NCBI GenBank assembly: GCA_008080735.1
Contig: SHMW01000024.1
Coordinates: forward strand, 1-50,400
DNA from: Promethearchaeota archaeon
GTDB taxonomy: Archaea > Asgardarchaeota > Lokiarchaeia > Sigyniarchaeales > SOKP01
Length of the DNA: 50,400 nt
Direction of reading: 5' to 3'
A program made the position numbers and the translations under genes. Below, one piece after another: positions 15,505-24,977 of this stretch; within the stretch, counting starts at the first letter, position 1, and every line of letters starts with the position of its first letter. The notes beneath the pieces are model-generated. The model saw nothing but the letters and a program-made list of their open reading frames with translations, had not been told where the DNA came from and ran no database searches.

Positions 15505-16821
15505 ATGACTATCGAATCTTCTAAGAACAAACCTAATAAACTTAATCTCGAGAAGTATAATGTGAATGTGAAAACCGCCTTTTTTACCATTATGCTAAGC
15601 ATATTTGTAGATGTGCTTGGTTACTCGATGGTTCTTCCTTTATTGCCAAAAATTGCAAAAATTTATGGTGCCGAAGATATAATTGTTGGAGTGTTAATAT
15701 CATCAAATGCGTTTACAGCGCTCATATTCGGCCCCATCTGGGGAAAATTAAGTGATAAATATGGGCGAAAACCTATTTTAATTATTTCGCAAGCGGGTAC
15801 ATTTGCCGCATTTCTTGTCCTAGGATTATCTGATTCTCTATTAGTGATATTTTTATCAAGAATTTTAGACGGAATCTTTGGTGGGCAAATTCCAGTAATC
15901 AGGGCCTATATCACTGATATAACTACCCCAGAGACGCGATCTGCAGAGATCGGGAAAATTACGGTCAGTTATGCCTTAGGAATGATTCTGGGTCCGAGTT
16001 TAGGTGGTGTATTAGGTTCTATTAATTGGAGATACCCTGCGTTTGTTGCATGTGGGATGGCGATTACAAGTATAATTCTAACTTCAAAAGTATTAATTGA
16101 AAGTATGCCAGCAGAGAGACGAGAAGATTTAAAGCGTGAAATGACTAAAAAATTTGAATTGGAAGGAAAAAGATCCATTTGGAATAAAGGTCTTATTATT
16201 CGGCTTGTACAATTATTTATCGCATTTAGCATTACCGTGCTATTCAATTCAAGTTTAGCTCTCGTTATGGATAAGCGATATAACGCCGATCCATCAGCCA
16301 TCGGAGTAGTGATGACGTTTGGAGCGACCATCGTGATGATATATGGAGGTTTTTTGATGAAAAAAGTCATTAAGAAATTTGGGGAAAAGAACATCTATCT
16401 GTTTACTTTTGCTATGGCAGTATTAGTATCTCTTTTCTATCCATTTCTCTATGATTACTGGATGGTTTTTGTATTCGTTATCCCGTTTGGTTATGTTATG
16501 GCATTTCTGCCTCCATTAATACAATCCAATATGACCAAAGCAGTAGAATCTGACAAACAAGGCACAGCCTCAGGTTATGCGACAAATTTTCAATCCATTG
16601 CCCAAACAACTATGCCACTTATCGCAACGGGTTACTTACAAATAGGATATTTTTCATTGGCTTTCATTTCCCTCAATGCGTATGAATTAATTGGCTATAC
16701 TGCCGCGTTTTTTGGACTACTATTATTAGTCTTGGGAATCATAGATTTGAAACTGCATCCAGAACTATATGCCCATGAGAATAGAGTTAGAAAGAATAGC
16801 AAAAATGAAGCACTAAGATAA
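15505..16821 (+). CDS. MFS drug exporter, TetA-like (DHA1)
   Basis: 438 residues with 12 predicted membrane helices. Motif A reads GKLSDKYGRKP, and FVDVLGYSMVLPLLP in helix 1 is the hallmark of the DHA1/TetA group. RILDGIFGGQIPVIRAYITD corresponds to helix 5 (motif C region). It is a proton antiporter exporting an unknown small molecule. The divergent RHH gene is its likely regulator, which gives an inducible efflux unit. The stop codon abuts the stop of the convergent acetyltransferase with no base between. Confidence 0.9.
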   Translation: MTIESSKNKPNKLNLEKYNVNVKTAFFTIMLSIFVDVLGYSMVLPLLPKIAKIYGAEDIIVGVLISSNAFTALIFGPIWGKLSDKYGRKPILIISQAGTFAAFLVLGLSDSLLVIFLSRILDGIFGGQIPVIRAYITDITTPETRSAEIGKITVSYALGMILGPSLGGVLGSINWRYPAFVACGMAITSIILTSKVLIESMPAERREDLKREMTKKFELEGKRSIWNKGLIIRLVQLFIAFSITVLFNSSLALVMDKRYNADPSAIGVVMTFGATIVMIYGGFLMKKVIKKFGEKNIYLFTFAMAVLVSLFYPFLYDYWMVFVFVIPFGYVMAFLPPLIQSNMTKAVESDKQGTASGYATNFQSIAQTTMPLIATGYLQIGYFSLAFISLNAYELIGYTAAFFGLLLLVLGIIDLKLHPELYAHENRVRKNSKNEALR

Positions 16822-17457
16822 TTATTTTAAAGTATATATGCCTTCTGAGCTCCCATACTCTTCAAATCCTAAAGATTTTATAAAAGAAATTGCAACTTCG
16901 TTCTTTTCATAGACTTCACAGCGCAATTCCTTAATGCCTTTATCCTTGAAAAAATTCCACGCCTCTAGTGCCAAGTATTTTCCCAGTCCTTTCCCTTGAT
17001 ACTTTGGCAAGACACCCAAGCCAGATATAAGCCCAATCTCTCTGTTCAACTTATTAAATTCTACTAAGATAAATCCAACATCTTGAGAATCCATTTCCGC
17101 AATTAAAAAACGTGTATCTGGATCTTCAAAAATTTCCAAGAATAATTCTTCGGTTACATTTTTCATAGGAAGTTTAGAGGCAATCCATGATTTGTGGTAA
17201 ATTTCGTTGATACAAGGTATATCTTCCTTTTCTCCTTCACGCATATAAACATTTATTTTATGGTTTGCAATATAGTTTTCAAGTTTGTCAACTGCCATTT
17301 CTTCAGCTTTTGAGATTGGTAAGCTAAGCCGAACATAATCCTCATCCTCTTGATAGAGAGTGGTAAAATTTCTTTCTATACTCGAAAATAAAGATCTCAC
17401 TCGTTTTCTTAAAATAGATAATTTACTCTCATCTGATTCTGAGTTTTCATCTGCCAT
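16822..17457 (-). CDS. GNAT N-acetyltransferase
   Basis: 211 residues. The C-terminal 150 are a GNAT domain, with the acetyl-CoA loop in LPKYQGKGLGKYLALEA (Q-x-x-G-x-G) and the closing CEVYEKNEVAISFIKSLGFEEYG. The first 65 residues are a helical extension rich in charges, of unknown role. The substrate, protein or small molecule, is not evident. Its stop codon at 16822 directly touches that of the MFS gene, so the two transcripts must overlap. Its own promoter lies in the 122 bases before the ATG at 17457. Confidence 0.88.
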   Translation of the reverse strand: MADENSESDESKLSILRKRVRSLFSSIERNFTTLYQEDEDYVRLSLPISKAEEMAVDKLENYIANHKINVYMREGEKEDIPCINEIYHKSWIASKLPMKNVTEELFLEIFEDPDTRFLIAEMDSQDVGFILVEFNKLNREIGLISGLGVLPKYQGKGLGKYLALEAWNFFKDKGIKELRCEVYEKNEVAISFIKSLGFEEYGSSEGIYTLK

Positions 17458-17579
17458 ATGTTACATAAATACCATTGAATAATATATAAATCATAGCTAA
17501 ATGGACTTTTATCAAATCATTTTTTAAATGGGTGTCTTGGTAGTCAAGAATTTAATAAAGAAAAAGTGAGAATTTAAAA

Positions 17580-18446
17580 TTATTTTAATGGATATTCGGG
17601 TTCTCTCTTTTCAAAAAATGCTTGGACGCCTTCCATCACATCATCAGACGTTGAACAAAGCATCTGGGAACGATTTTCTAATTGAATAATCGTTTCTAAG
17701 CTGGGTGCATCCATAGAGAGGTTTATCGCTTCCTTTGTCATACGTAGACCTAATGGGCTTTTACTTAGCAGATTTTGAGCAAGGTTTAATCCTGCATCAA
17801 ATAAATCATTATCATCCCCTTTTACTACTTTTAACACCAACCCAATTCGTTCAGCTTCTTCAGCTTCTACAAAACGTCCAGTATAGAGAATTTCCGCCGC
17901 TCGTGACATCCCTATTAATCGCGGGAGGTGATAACTGCTTGCCATATCAGCACCAGAGAATCCCACTTTGATGAATGCATTATTGAATTTCGCATTCTCG
18001 CTTGCTATACGCATATCCGCAGCTAGAGAAAACGCAAATCCTGCTCCTGATGCGGCGCCTTGGATTAATGCGATAATGGGTTGACTAACCTTCCTCATTT
18101 TAACAATTAATTGACCCGTGCGCCATTGTCCGTACATTTTTGCTTTTATAATATCCTTCTCTGGCACATCGATAAAATAAAATTTTTCTTTTAATTCGTC
18201 TGGTTTTCGTTTGGATTGAAGGATTGTTGACTCTTTTAAATCTAACCCCGCACAGAATGCTCTGCCAGCTGCCTTTAAAATCAATACACGACAATTAAGG
18301 TTAACCATCAAATCATCGAATAAATTATGTAAATCCTCTATCATTTGAAAAGACATCGCATTTAATTTATCTGGTCGGTTTAGCATTAAAATACCGATTC
18401 CATTATCTTGAAGTTCAAATTTAATTGTTTCAAAGTTATATACCAT
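17580..18446 (-). CDS. crotonase-family protein, second paralogue
   Basis: 288 residues, paralogous to 11181-12026. Oxyanion segments are FCAGLDL (64-70) and GAASGAGFAF (130-139). As in its paralogue, both hydratase glutamates are missing, and the GADMASSYHLPRLIG segment (165-179) keeps the Asp167 that aligns with the catalytic Asp of dienoyl-CoA isomerases. A long insertion (about 73-100) relative to classic hydratases is shared with the paralogue. It lies just downstream of the glycyl radical enzyme on the same strand, 153 bases apart and separated by T runs, so coupling is possible but not certain. Confidence 0.87.
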   Translation of the reverse strand: MVYNFETIKFELQDNGIGILMLNRPDKLNAMSFQMIEDLHNLFDDLMVNLNCRVLILKAAGRAFCAGLDLKESTILQSKRKPDELKEKFYFIDVPEKDIIKAKMYGQWRTGQLIVKMRKVSQPIIALIQGAASGAGFAFSLAADMRIASENAKFNNAFIKVGFSGADMASSYHLPRLIGMSRAAEILYTGRFVEAEEAERIGLVLKVVKGDDNDLFDAGLNLAQNLLSKSPLGLRMTKEAINLSMDAPSLETIIQLENRSQMLCSTSDDVMEGVQAFFEKREPEYPLK

Positions 18447-18564
18447 AGAATTTCAACTCTTTTTTAATGAATGTATTGCATTATAATTAGATGTATTTCT
18501 TATTAAATGGATATCCTATAATTGGATTTAGAGAGCTTTATGCAATTAATCGGTAGAAAGAAGC

Positions 18565-18579
18565 AAAAAAGGAAAAAAA
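18565..18579 (-). terminator. T-run terminator after the glycyl radical enzyme gene
   Basis: Two A runs of six and seven on the plus strand read as T runs in the minus-strand transcript, about 20-35 bases past the stop of the glycyl radical enzyme gene. Confidence 0.45.
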
Positions 18580-18599
18580 GAAGTAATTTTTTTTATATA

Positions 18600-21566
18600 C
18601 TATCTCGAATGGAATTCTGTTCTCTCAATGATTTCTCGCTGCATGTTTTCATTTATTTTAGTAAAATATGCGTTATACCCCGAAACTCGGACTATTAACC
18701 AACGATAGTCTTCGGGATGTTCCATCGCGTTTCTGAGAGTATCGGAGGTCACGATGTTAAATTGCCATTGCATTCCACCCAAATCAATAAAACTCTGAAC
18801 ATAACTTGTAAAGAGATCTAGGGTCTGGGTATGAGAATCGGTCGCGTGTGGTACTAATTTTACGTTAAAGGATGCATTATTCGGCATTTTAAGATGTTCT
18901 AAACTCGCAATGGTCTTGATATTTTGAAGTAAAAGATCTTCTCGTCCAGGGGCGGGTGTAAGTCCATGAGTGAGAGATTTTCCTGCCTTTCTTCCAGATG
19001 GTAAAGCACCAGTTAACATTCCGTATCCAACATGATAACTAATTGACCAATAGCCGACTAAGTAATCCCCTCCCCGATAGTTCTTAGTTTTTTTGTATTC
19101 CCTGTAGCAAAAGTTAATGAGATCGTCCGCAATTTCTTTAGTTCCAGGTTCATTAGAACCAAATTTATCCACTTGTTCAATTAAATTTAATAGCTGGGCT
19201 GAACCATTTTCAAAATTATCTTTTAATGCATACAGCAATTTTGAAAAATCTAATTCCTTTTTTTTATAAATCAAATCTCTAATTACAAGTAAGCTATCAA
19301 TTACATCTGTTAAAGCAACCAAGGCAACTCCAGATGTATTATAAATTGCACCTCCTTGGATAAGATCTTTACCTTTTTCTAGCGGACCTTTATAAAAAGC
19401 GGATAATAAGGGCGTTGGATGAATATATTGGTGGGTTTTTCCCAAATAGTTATTAATTTCTATAGATTTCTGGATTACATAGCTTAGTTGAGTTTTATAT
19501 GCTTTATAAAAATCCTCAAATGTGGGAAATTTATCCAAAGATGGTAAGCCTGTTTCTGGGCCCACTTGTTCTCCTATTAAAGGGTGGATTCCGTTGTTTA
19601 GAGCCATTTCAAGCGGGGCAACAAGATTTAATAACATCGCATTCGTATGGCCGTAATGCTTACCCACTATAGTAGGTTCCACACATCCAGTTGCAGCCCA
19701 ATCACGAGCATCTTCAACTGAAAACCCTTCATTTACTAAAGCCTCGATCATAGCATTGTCATTATGGATAGAAGGAGATGAAACCATATTTACATTTACT
19801 TCCACTAAACGCCGTAAATATTCTTCCGAATTTATACCAGGATAATACCTGGCATTCATATTTGGGTCTTGGAAGCATAACATCTCATTTGTTTTTAGGA
19901 TGATAAAACTCATATCACAAACCGCATTATTACCCTCCCTATCCACGCCACCTACGGTAACAGTATCATCAGAAGAACTCCCTCCGAAAAGTTTATTTCC
20001 AATGGAGGGTACCAAGGGATCGTGGTCGTTTATCCTTAAAAATAATGATCCTATAAGTTCAATGGCATTATGTATAATTTGATTTCGTTTTTCGGGTTTT
20101 TTTGCTTGTTTAATATCATGGATAAAGTATGGCTGAAGCATTTGATCTAACCGGCCAATTGACATCGCTGAATTCGCGTTTTCACAATGGATACAAACAA
20201 AGCTTGTCCAGAGTGATTGTATAGCCTCATGAAGTGTCTCGGCGGGTTTCGCGGGGACTTTAGCGCATATTCGTGAAATTTCTTTTAATTCTTCAATTCG
20301 TTTGGCTTGATCGGGGTGTTTTGGATCTAATTTTTCTGCCATTCTCTTTGCTTCTTCACTCAGATTGTTAGAATAGCTTAAAACTCCTTCAATAGCAATT
20401 TGAATCGCTTTATAGAAATTTTTCTTATTGGCTGAGTCTGCCTTTTTCTCTTTTTCAAACGCTTCTGCTTTGATTTTCTCTAACCCTTTTCCCAAGATCA
20501 TAGGAAATCCCGGAACTGTGTGAGAAATTGCATTATTTTTCATCATAAAATAAAATACCCAACACTCCTCGAGCCATTGCGAAACAGGATCATCAAACTC
20601 CGCACGGCAATATTCCCTTACGTTTCGTTCCATCCAAAACGGAAAAACCTCTTGGCTTAAAATGTCCGCATCCTTAGGATCTATATCGTTGGGATTTAGT
20701 TTACGGTTTCCTATACTCCGCAACTCAGGCCAGACCGCAGTACCTATTAATTCAGGATAAATTGGCACGCCTACTTCTTTTGAAGTAGTTGAACCAGCAA
20801 TAAGATGATCTTTATGAATAATTGGTACTTTATTACTCATAATATAATTTACGGCTCTTGCTTGTCTTAATTCTGGATCGATTGGATTATCCTCTGGATC
20901 AGTTTCAAACCCATTTTCTATATGGTATTCTGTAAGTAATTTTGCGCGCTCGATACAAATTGCGGGTTTTAATGCTCTGCGCCTTGCTTTTAGGAGTTTT
21001 ATACGAGGAAAGTCATCTATTGAATATCTGGATAAATAAGGATCTTCTAGAAATTGTACATTATCAACTTTTCTATCCAGACTTTCATTTTCAAGTTTTC
21101 TCTTCTCCTCTCCTCGTAGGATTTCTTCGATTGAGCAGATTAATTGATTTTCTGGACCTTTATAATCTTTTATTTTTGCGCCCGTTGCTACAGTTGTGAG
21201 GTATGAAAATTTTGTGAGATAAGTCATGTTTCCTTTATAAGACATTCGATTGTCGAGCAAATATTCAAGTGTCTCGTCCGCACTCTTGTTCCAAGTTTCA
21301 GCTAAGGTTGCTTTATCTTTATAAAAAATAGTAATGTTAGGATCCTCAACCTTTCCTTCTCCTGTGCTGATCTCTCCATTATCAAAAATTAAATAAAAAT
21401 CAAATTCCCCATCACGAGTGCTAAATTGATATTTAGCATTAAAAATAAAGCCTGTTTTCTGATTTATAATTTCTTTGCGGTAGCGTTTTCGGCTAAAAAC
21501 CACATTTAATAGAGAAAGTGATTGTTTAAAGCGTTCTAATGATTCATCAATTGTTAATTCGTTCAT
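18600..21566 (-). CDS. glycyl radical enzyme with N-terminal SCP2 domain
   Basis: 988 residues, against about 780-850 for usual family members. Residues about 30-130 look like an SCP2 sterol/lipid-carrier domain (DGEFDFYLIFDNG, EGKVEDPNITIFYKD, RMSYKGNMTYLTKFS). From about 180 on it is a pyruvate-formate-lyase-type barrel. The active-site Cys628 lies in ATGCVEPT, with Glu630 in the C-x-E arrangement of dehydratases, choline lyase and 4-hydroxyphenylacetate decarboxylase. The radical Gly963 lies in IVRVSGYNAYF, 25 residues from the end. NAISHTVPGF matches the His segment of glycerol-type dehydratases. The enzyme is strictly anaerobic and must be activated by a radical SAM activase, which is not adjacent. 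A fused lipid carrier suggests a hydrophobic or acyl substrate. Confidence 0.9.
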   Translation of the reverse strand: MNELTIDESLERFKQSLSLLNVVFSRKRYRKEIINQKTGFIFNAKYQFSTRDGEFDFYLIFDNGEISTGEGKVEDPNITIFYKDKATLAETWNKSADETLEYLLDNRMSYKGNMTYLTKFSYLTTVATGAKIKDYKGPENQLICSIEEILRGEEKRKLENESLDRKVDNVQFLEDPYLSRYSIDDFPRIKLLKARRRALKPAICIERAKLLTEYHIENGFETDPEDNPIDPELRQARAVNYIMSNKVPIIHKDHLIAGSTTSKEVGVPIYPELIGTAVWPELRSIGNRKLNPNDIDPKDADILSQEVFPFWMERNVREYCRAEFDDPVSQWLEECWVFYFMMKNNAISHTVPGFPMILGKGLEKIKAEAFEKEKKADSANKKNFYKAIQIAIEGVLSYSNNLSEEAKRMAEKLDPKHPDQAKRIEELKEISRICAKVPAKPAETLHEAIQSLWTSFVCIHCENANSAMSIGRLDQMLQPYFIHDIKQAKKPEKRNQIIHNAIELIGSLFLRINDHDPLVPSIGNKLFGGSSSDDTVTVGGVDREGNNAVCDMSFIILKTNEMLCFQDPNMNARYYPGINSEEYLRRLVEVNVNMVSSPSIHNDNAMIEALVNEGFSVEDARDWAATGCVEPTIVGKHYGHTNAMLLNLVAPLEMALNNGIHPLIGEQVGPETGLPSLDKFPTFEDFYKAYKTQLSYVIQKSIEINNYLGKTHQYIHPTPLLSAFYKGPLEKGKDLIQGGAIYNTSGVALVALTDVIDSLLVIRDLIYKKKELDFSKLLYALKDNFENGSAQLLNLIEQVDKFGSNEPGTKEIADDLINFCYREYKKTKNYRGGDYLVGYWSISYHVGYGMLTGALPSGRKAGKSLTHGLTPAPGREDLLLQNIKTIASLEHLKMPNNASFNVKLVPHATDSHTQTLDLFTSYVQSFIDLGGMQWQFNIVTSDTLRNAMEHPEDYRWLIVRVSGYNAYFTKINENMQREIIERTEFHSR

Positions 21567-21876
21567 AGTTTTATTTTATTCCAATTATAGTTATTTATCA
21601 ATAAAATTACATATGCTGAATAAATCAATTATTTCAGATTCATTTATTAGTGAAAAAGATAACAATTTAACTATTTCTTTTTTGAACTTATAAATATTTT
21701 TGTTTACAGAGATAAGAATCAATAATTCTCTTAATTCTACTTTGAATTGGCTATAAACAGAACGAGATTATAATGGTTACTAGTAAGTAATAGTTCAATT
21801 GCAAGAAGTACTTCAGATAGAGAATATATATTTATAATAAACAAAATTATTTAAGCGAAAGGAGATGTGAAAGGTT
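21567..21876. other. divergent promoter region (glycyl radical enzyme / thiolase)
   Basis: These 310 bases hold the promoters of two divergent genes. For the thiolase, a TATA stretch at 21825-21838 and AAAGGAG at 21858-21864 precede the ATG. No palindrome shared with other promoters was found. Confidence 0.5.
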
Positions 21877-23223
21877 ATGTCTAAACCAGTAAGTATTTAT
21901 GAGAAATACTTTAAAGATCCTAAACGAGAACCTGTTCTTATCGATTATGTTCGAACACCTATAGGCAAAAAGAGAGGGACAATAGTTCGTCATCGAGGGG
22001 ATGATTTAGTAGTACATTGCTATAGAACTTTATTAGACCGAAATGATATAGATCCGAATCTAATTGGGGATTCAATCGTATCGTGTAATTCTCAAATAGG
22101 GGATTGTGCTCTTGATTTAGGTAGGACGTGCGCTTTGGCAGCTCATTTACCCGTCAGTGTACCGGGGATGTCTTTAAACCGTCAATGTGCTAGCGGAGCT
22201 CAAGCAGTCATGCTAGCATGGCAAGCTATCGCTTCTGGGATCAACGATTGTGTGATCTGTGGGGGAGTAGAAGTTCAGAATAGATATGCAATAATGTCAG
22301 ATACTTATGTATTTGATGAAGATAAAGGTAGACCAATAATGGTTCCCCCTAACAAAAAAATTACGACTCATCCCGAAGTCATTGAAAGCGCAAAAAAATA
22401 TGACTCTCAATTCGCAGGGCAGATTAACTCCGCTCATGTTATGGGAAAAGTGTGGATGGAAAAAGCAGGAATAACCCGTGATGAGTATAGAGAAGAAGTT
22501 GATCAATTATCCTTACGATCCCATCAAAAAGCAATTAATCATTGGGAGGAACGGGGAAGAGAGATAGAACCCATCTGGTGTCCGAACTTAGATGATGAAG
22601 GAAATGCAATTTTGGATGAGAATGGTGAGATTGCTGAAAATTCCGAGTTGTCTGTGCTCACAGAACGAGATGAGACGCCAAGACCAAGTACGTCCATGGA
22701 AAAATTATCCAATTTAAGAACAATCGTAGGCAGAAGGAAATATGCATTCTTAACTGCGGGTAATAGTTGTCCCACCAGTGATGGAGGGGGGGCACAGTTA
22801 TGGATGACTCGTGGACTTGCCGAGGAATATGGATTACGCCCACGCGCGACTATTCTAAATTTTGCCGTAGTAGGAACAGATCCCGTTTTACAATTGACTG
22901 GACCAATTAAGGCTATGCCAGAAGTATTAGAACGTGCCAATATGTCATTTGATGATATGGCATATATCGAAATAAATGAAGCATTCAGTTCAGTGATCTA
23001 TGCATGTTGTTATGATTTAGGCTTAGACTGGCGTGAAGAGCGATTTAATGCATGGGGTGGTGCGATTGCATTAGGTCATCCTACTGGAATGACGGGTTTA
23101 AGGTTAATTGGAACCAATCTCCACCAGTTAGAGGATTCTAGTGAAGAGTATGCTATTTCATCAATGTGTGTAGGTCTTGGGATGTCAACTGCAACCATTC
23201 TTAAAAATGAAAACCCTAAATGA
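21877..23223 (+). CDS. thiolase family protein, long type
   Basis: 448 residues. Catalytic Cys104 is in LNRQCASGAQA, NEAF at 367, His401 in GGAIALGHPTGMTG and Cys431 in SMCVGLGMS. The last motif is usually CxGGGxG; Leu replaces one Gly. An insertion of about 30 residues (235-265, acidic and Asn/Glu-rich) sits in the loop region before the NEAF part. The protein is closer to FadI/FadA-type 3-ketoacyl-CoA thiolases than the copy at 4130. It is divergent from the glycyl radical enzyme, so both could be used together in chain breakdown. A strong AAAGGAG plus a second AAAGG precede the ATG. Confidence 0.9.
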   Translation: MSKPVSIYEKYFKDPKREPVLIDYVRTPIGKKRGTIVRHRGDDLVVHCYRTLLDRNDIDPNLIGDSIVSCNSQIGDCALDLGRTCALAAHLPVSVPGMSLNRQCASGAQAVMLAWQAIASGINDCVICGGVEVQNRYAIMSDTYVFDEDKGRPIMVPPNKKITTHPEVIESAKKYDSQFAGQINSAHVMGKVWMEKAGITRDEYREEVDQLSLRSHQKAINHWEERGREIEPIWCPNLDDEGNAILDENGEIAENSELSVLTERDETPRPSTSMEKLSNLRTIVGRRKYAFLTAGNSCPTSDGGGAQLWMTRGLAEEYGLRPRATILNFAVVGTDPVLQLTGPIKAMPEVLERANMSFDDMAYIEINEAFSSVIYACCYDLGLDWREERFNAWGGAIALGHPTGMTGLRLIGTNLHQLEDSSEEYAISSMCVGLGMSTATILKNENPK

Positions 23224-23435
23224 TTTTCAAAAAATTGTGTGGAGCTTAAAATAAAAAGCCTTTTTTTCACTATTATAGTTGGTCTAAACCCAAATTATTT
23301 GATTTTAAACAATCTCCAGAGTATAGCTCGAAGGTGAAAATCTTAGAAGTTCAGAAACATCCTGTTATTTTGGAAATTAATTTCTTCTAAAAAAGAACAT
23401 CCCTTTTTTTCAATCTAGTTTTCTAAGTCTGAGGG

Positions 23436-23444
23436 TTTATATAG
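23436..23444 (+). promoter_or_regulatory. TATA box for the surface propeller gene
   Basis: TTTATATAG placed 42-50 bases upstream of the ATG at 23486, consistent with a leader of about 15-20 bases. Confidence 0.5.
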
Positions 23445-23485
23445 TTTATCTATTACTAGGTATACAAAAATTTAGGTCAACAAAT

Positions 23486-24892
23486 ATGAAGAGAAAAGGA
23501 TACTTCCCTTCAATACTTCTCCTTTTGGTAATTTTAGCTATCCCTCTTGGAGGAATATTAACGGGAAATGACATATTAATGAGAACACAAAACTTGACTA
23601 ACGCTTCCATAAAAACTTCAGCTACAGAATTCCATCAAAAATGGTTCGGAACTTGGGGCGGGAATGAGGAAGAATATGGAGACGGTGTGGCAGTCGCCAG
23701 CCCGGGAAGAATATATATCACCGGTCAAACGGGAAGTTTCGCAAGTCTCCACTCTGACGCTTTTACCGCAGCCTATAATAAAACAGGAGGAGAAACATGG
23801 TATAGCAGGTGGGGAAGTCAATATGGTCGTTTTTATGACGCTCGAGCAAAAGATATCGCATTAAACGATACTGGCTATATTTTCATCACTGGCAAAGACA
23901 ATAGAAGTGGAGATTATAATGCTTTTTTGGTATGTTATGATGATAAAGACGCGGATGAACCTTTATGGAATAAAACGTGGGGTACAAGCGAATATGAAGA
24001 GGCTTTCGGTATAGCTCTCGATATGAATAATAATATCTATATTACAGGAAAAACCTATAATCAAACTGATGATGATTACGACATTTTTATAGTCAAGTTT
24101 AACAATACGGGGGAATATCAATGGAATACAACATGGGATGGAGGAAATGATGATATGGGATATGGAATTGCCCTTGATGCCACGGGAAATATTTATATCG
24201 CCGGAAAGACCAATAGATCAGTAAGTGAGGATTTCGACGCTTTACTTCTTAAATTCAACAATTCAAACATTTATCAATGGAATGAAACTTGGGATGGAGC
24301 AAATACCAATGATGCAGCTTATGACTTAGTTATCGATTCTGCAGGGAATCTTGCCATAACTGGAGTCATTGATAATGATCTCTTCCTTTCTAAATATGAT
24401 GAGGAAGGAAATGAACTTATAATAGAGACTTGGCGTGGAGATGGAATCGATGTAGGATATGGAATTACCCTAGATAATTCAGACAATTTTTATGTAGCAG
24501 GAAAAACGAATAGTTCTGGTTCTCAAGATTTCGATGCATTATTGGTTCAATTTTCTAATTCAGGAACTAGGCTCCTAAATACTACTTTAGGGGGAGATAA
24601 TGAAGATATTGCGTACGATATTGCTGTCGATGATTCTTCTGGATATATTTATCTTACTGGAGGTACATCAAGCTTTTCACTTTTAACGGACACCTCATCT
24701 GTTTTTATTACGGAATATGAAATCATTGACGACGGAGGAAATGGAGGAGGTGGTGATGATACTAATGGTATTCCCGGTTATTCACCTCTCTTATTAATCA
24801 GTATTATGGGATTACTCGCATTAATCATCGGTTTAAGATTCTCAAGCAAGAATGGCAAAAGATTTTCGAATAAGGTTCGGAGGATTCATTAA
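23486..24892 (+). CDS. secreted SBBP beta-propeller protein with Loki-CTERM-like anchor
   Basis: 468 residues. A signal peptide (about 1-28) leads to seven or eight blades of about 48 residues of the SBBP type, each with a core like GIALDxxxNIYIxGKT followed by DAxLLKFNNSG and QWNxTW. After a Gly/Asp-rich linker (GGNGGGGDD) the protein ends in GIPGYSPLLLISIMGLLALI and a basic tail, the layout of an archaeal C-terminal sorting anchor. The many Asn-x-Thr/Ser sites suit a glycosylated cell-surface protein. Ligand or partner unknown. The gene has its own TATA box. I am confident of the location and fold, not of the function. Confidence 0.88.
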   Translation: MKRKGYFPSILLLLVILAIPLGGILTGNDILMRTQNLTNASIKTSATEFHQKWFGTWGGNEEEYGDGVAVASPGRIYITGQTGSFASLHSDAFTAAYNKTGGETWYSRWGSQYGRFYDARAKDIALNDTGYIFITGKDNRSGDYNAFLVCYDDKDADEPLWNKTWGTSEYEEAFGIALDMNNNIYITGKTYNQTDDDYDIFIVKFNNTGEYQWNTTWDGGNDDMGYGIALDATGNIYIAGKTNRSVSEDFDALLLKFNNSNIYQWNETWDGANTNDAAYDLVIDSAGNLAITGVIDNDLFLSKYDEEGNELIIETWRGDGIDVGYGITLDNSDNFYVAGKTNSSGSQDFDALLVQFSNSGTRLLNTTLGGDNEDIAYDIAVDDSSGYIYLTGGTSSFSLLTDTSSVFITEYEIIDDGGNGGGGDDTNGIPGYSPLLLISIMGLLALIIGLRFSSKNGKRFSNKVRRIH

Positions 24893-24977
24893 AATGGTAA
24901 AAAGGAGTTCAATCTTTATAAATCTTAGAGAGATTTAGGATTGAATCATCCTATTTAGTATTTTTTTTCACATCGGT

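Noticed and set aside
18600..21566. Calling the glycyl radical enzyme an alkylsuccinate synthase (AssA) because Asgard archaea are linked to alkanes
   Set aside because: The GCVEP active site with Glu two residues after Cys and the ISHTVP segment fit dehydratase/lyase types; no other alkane genes are visible.
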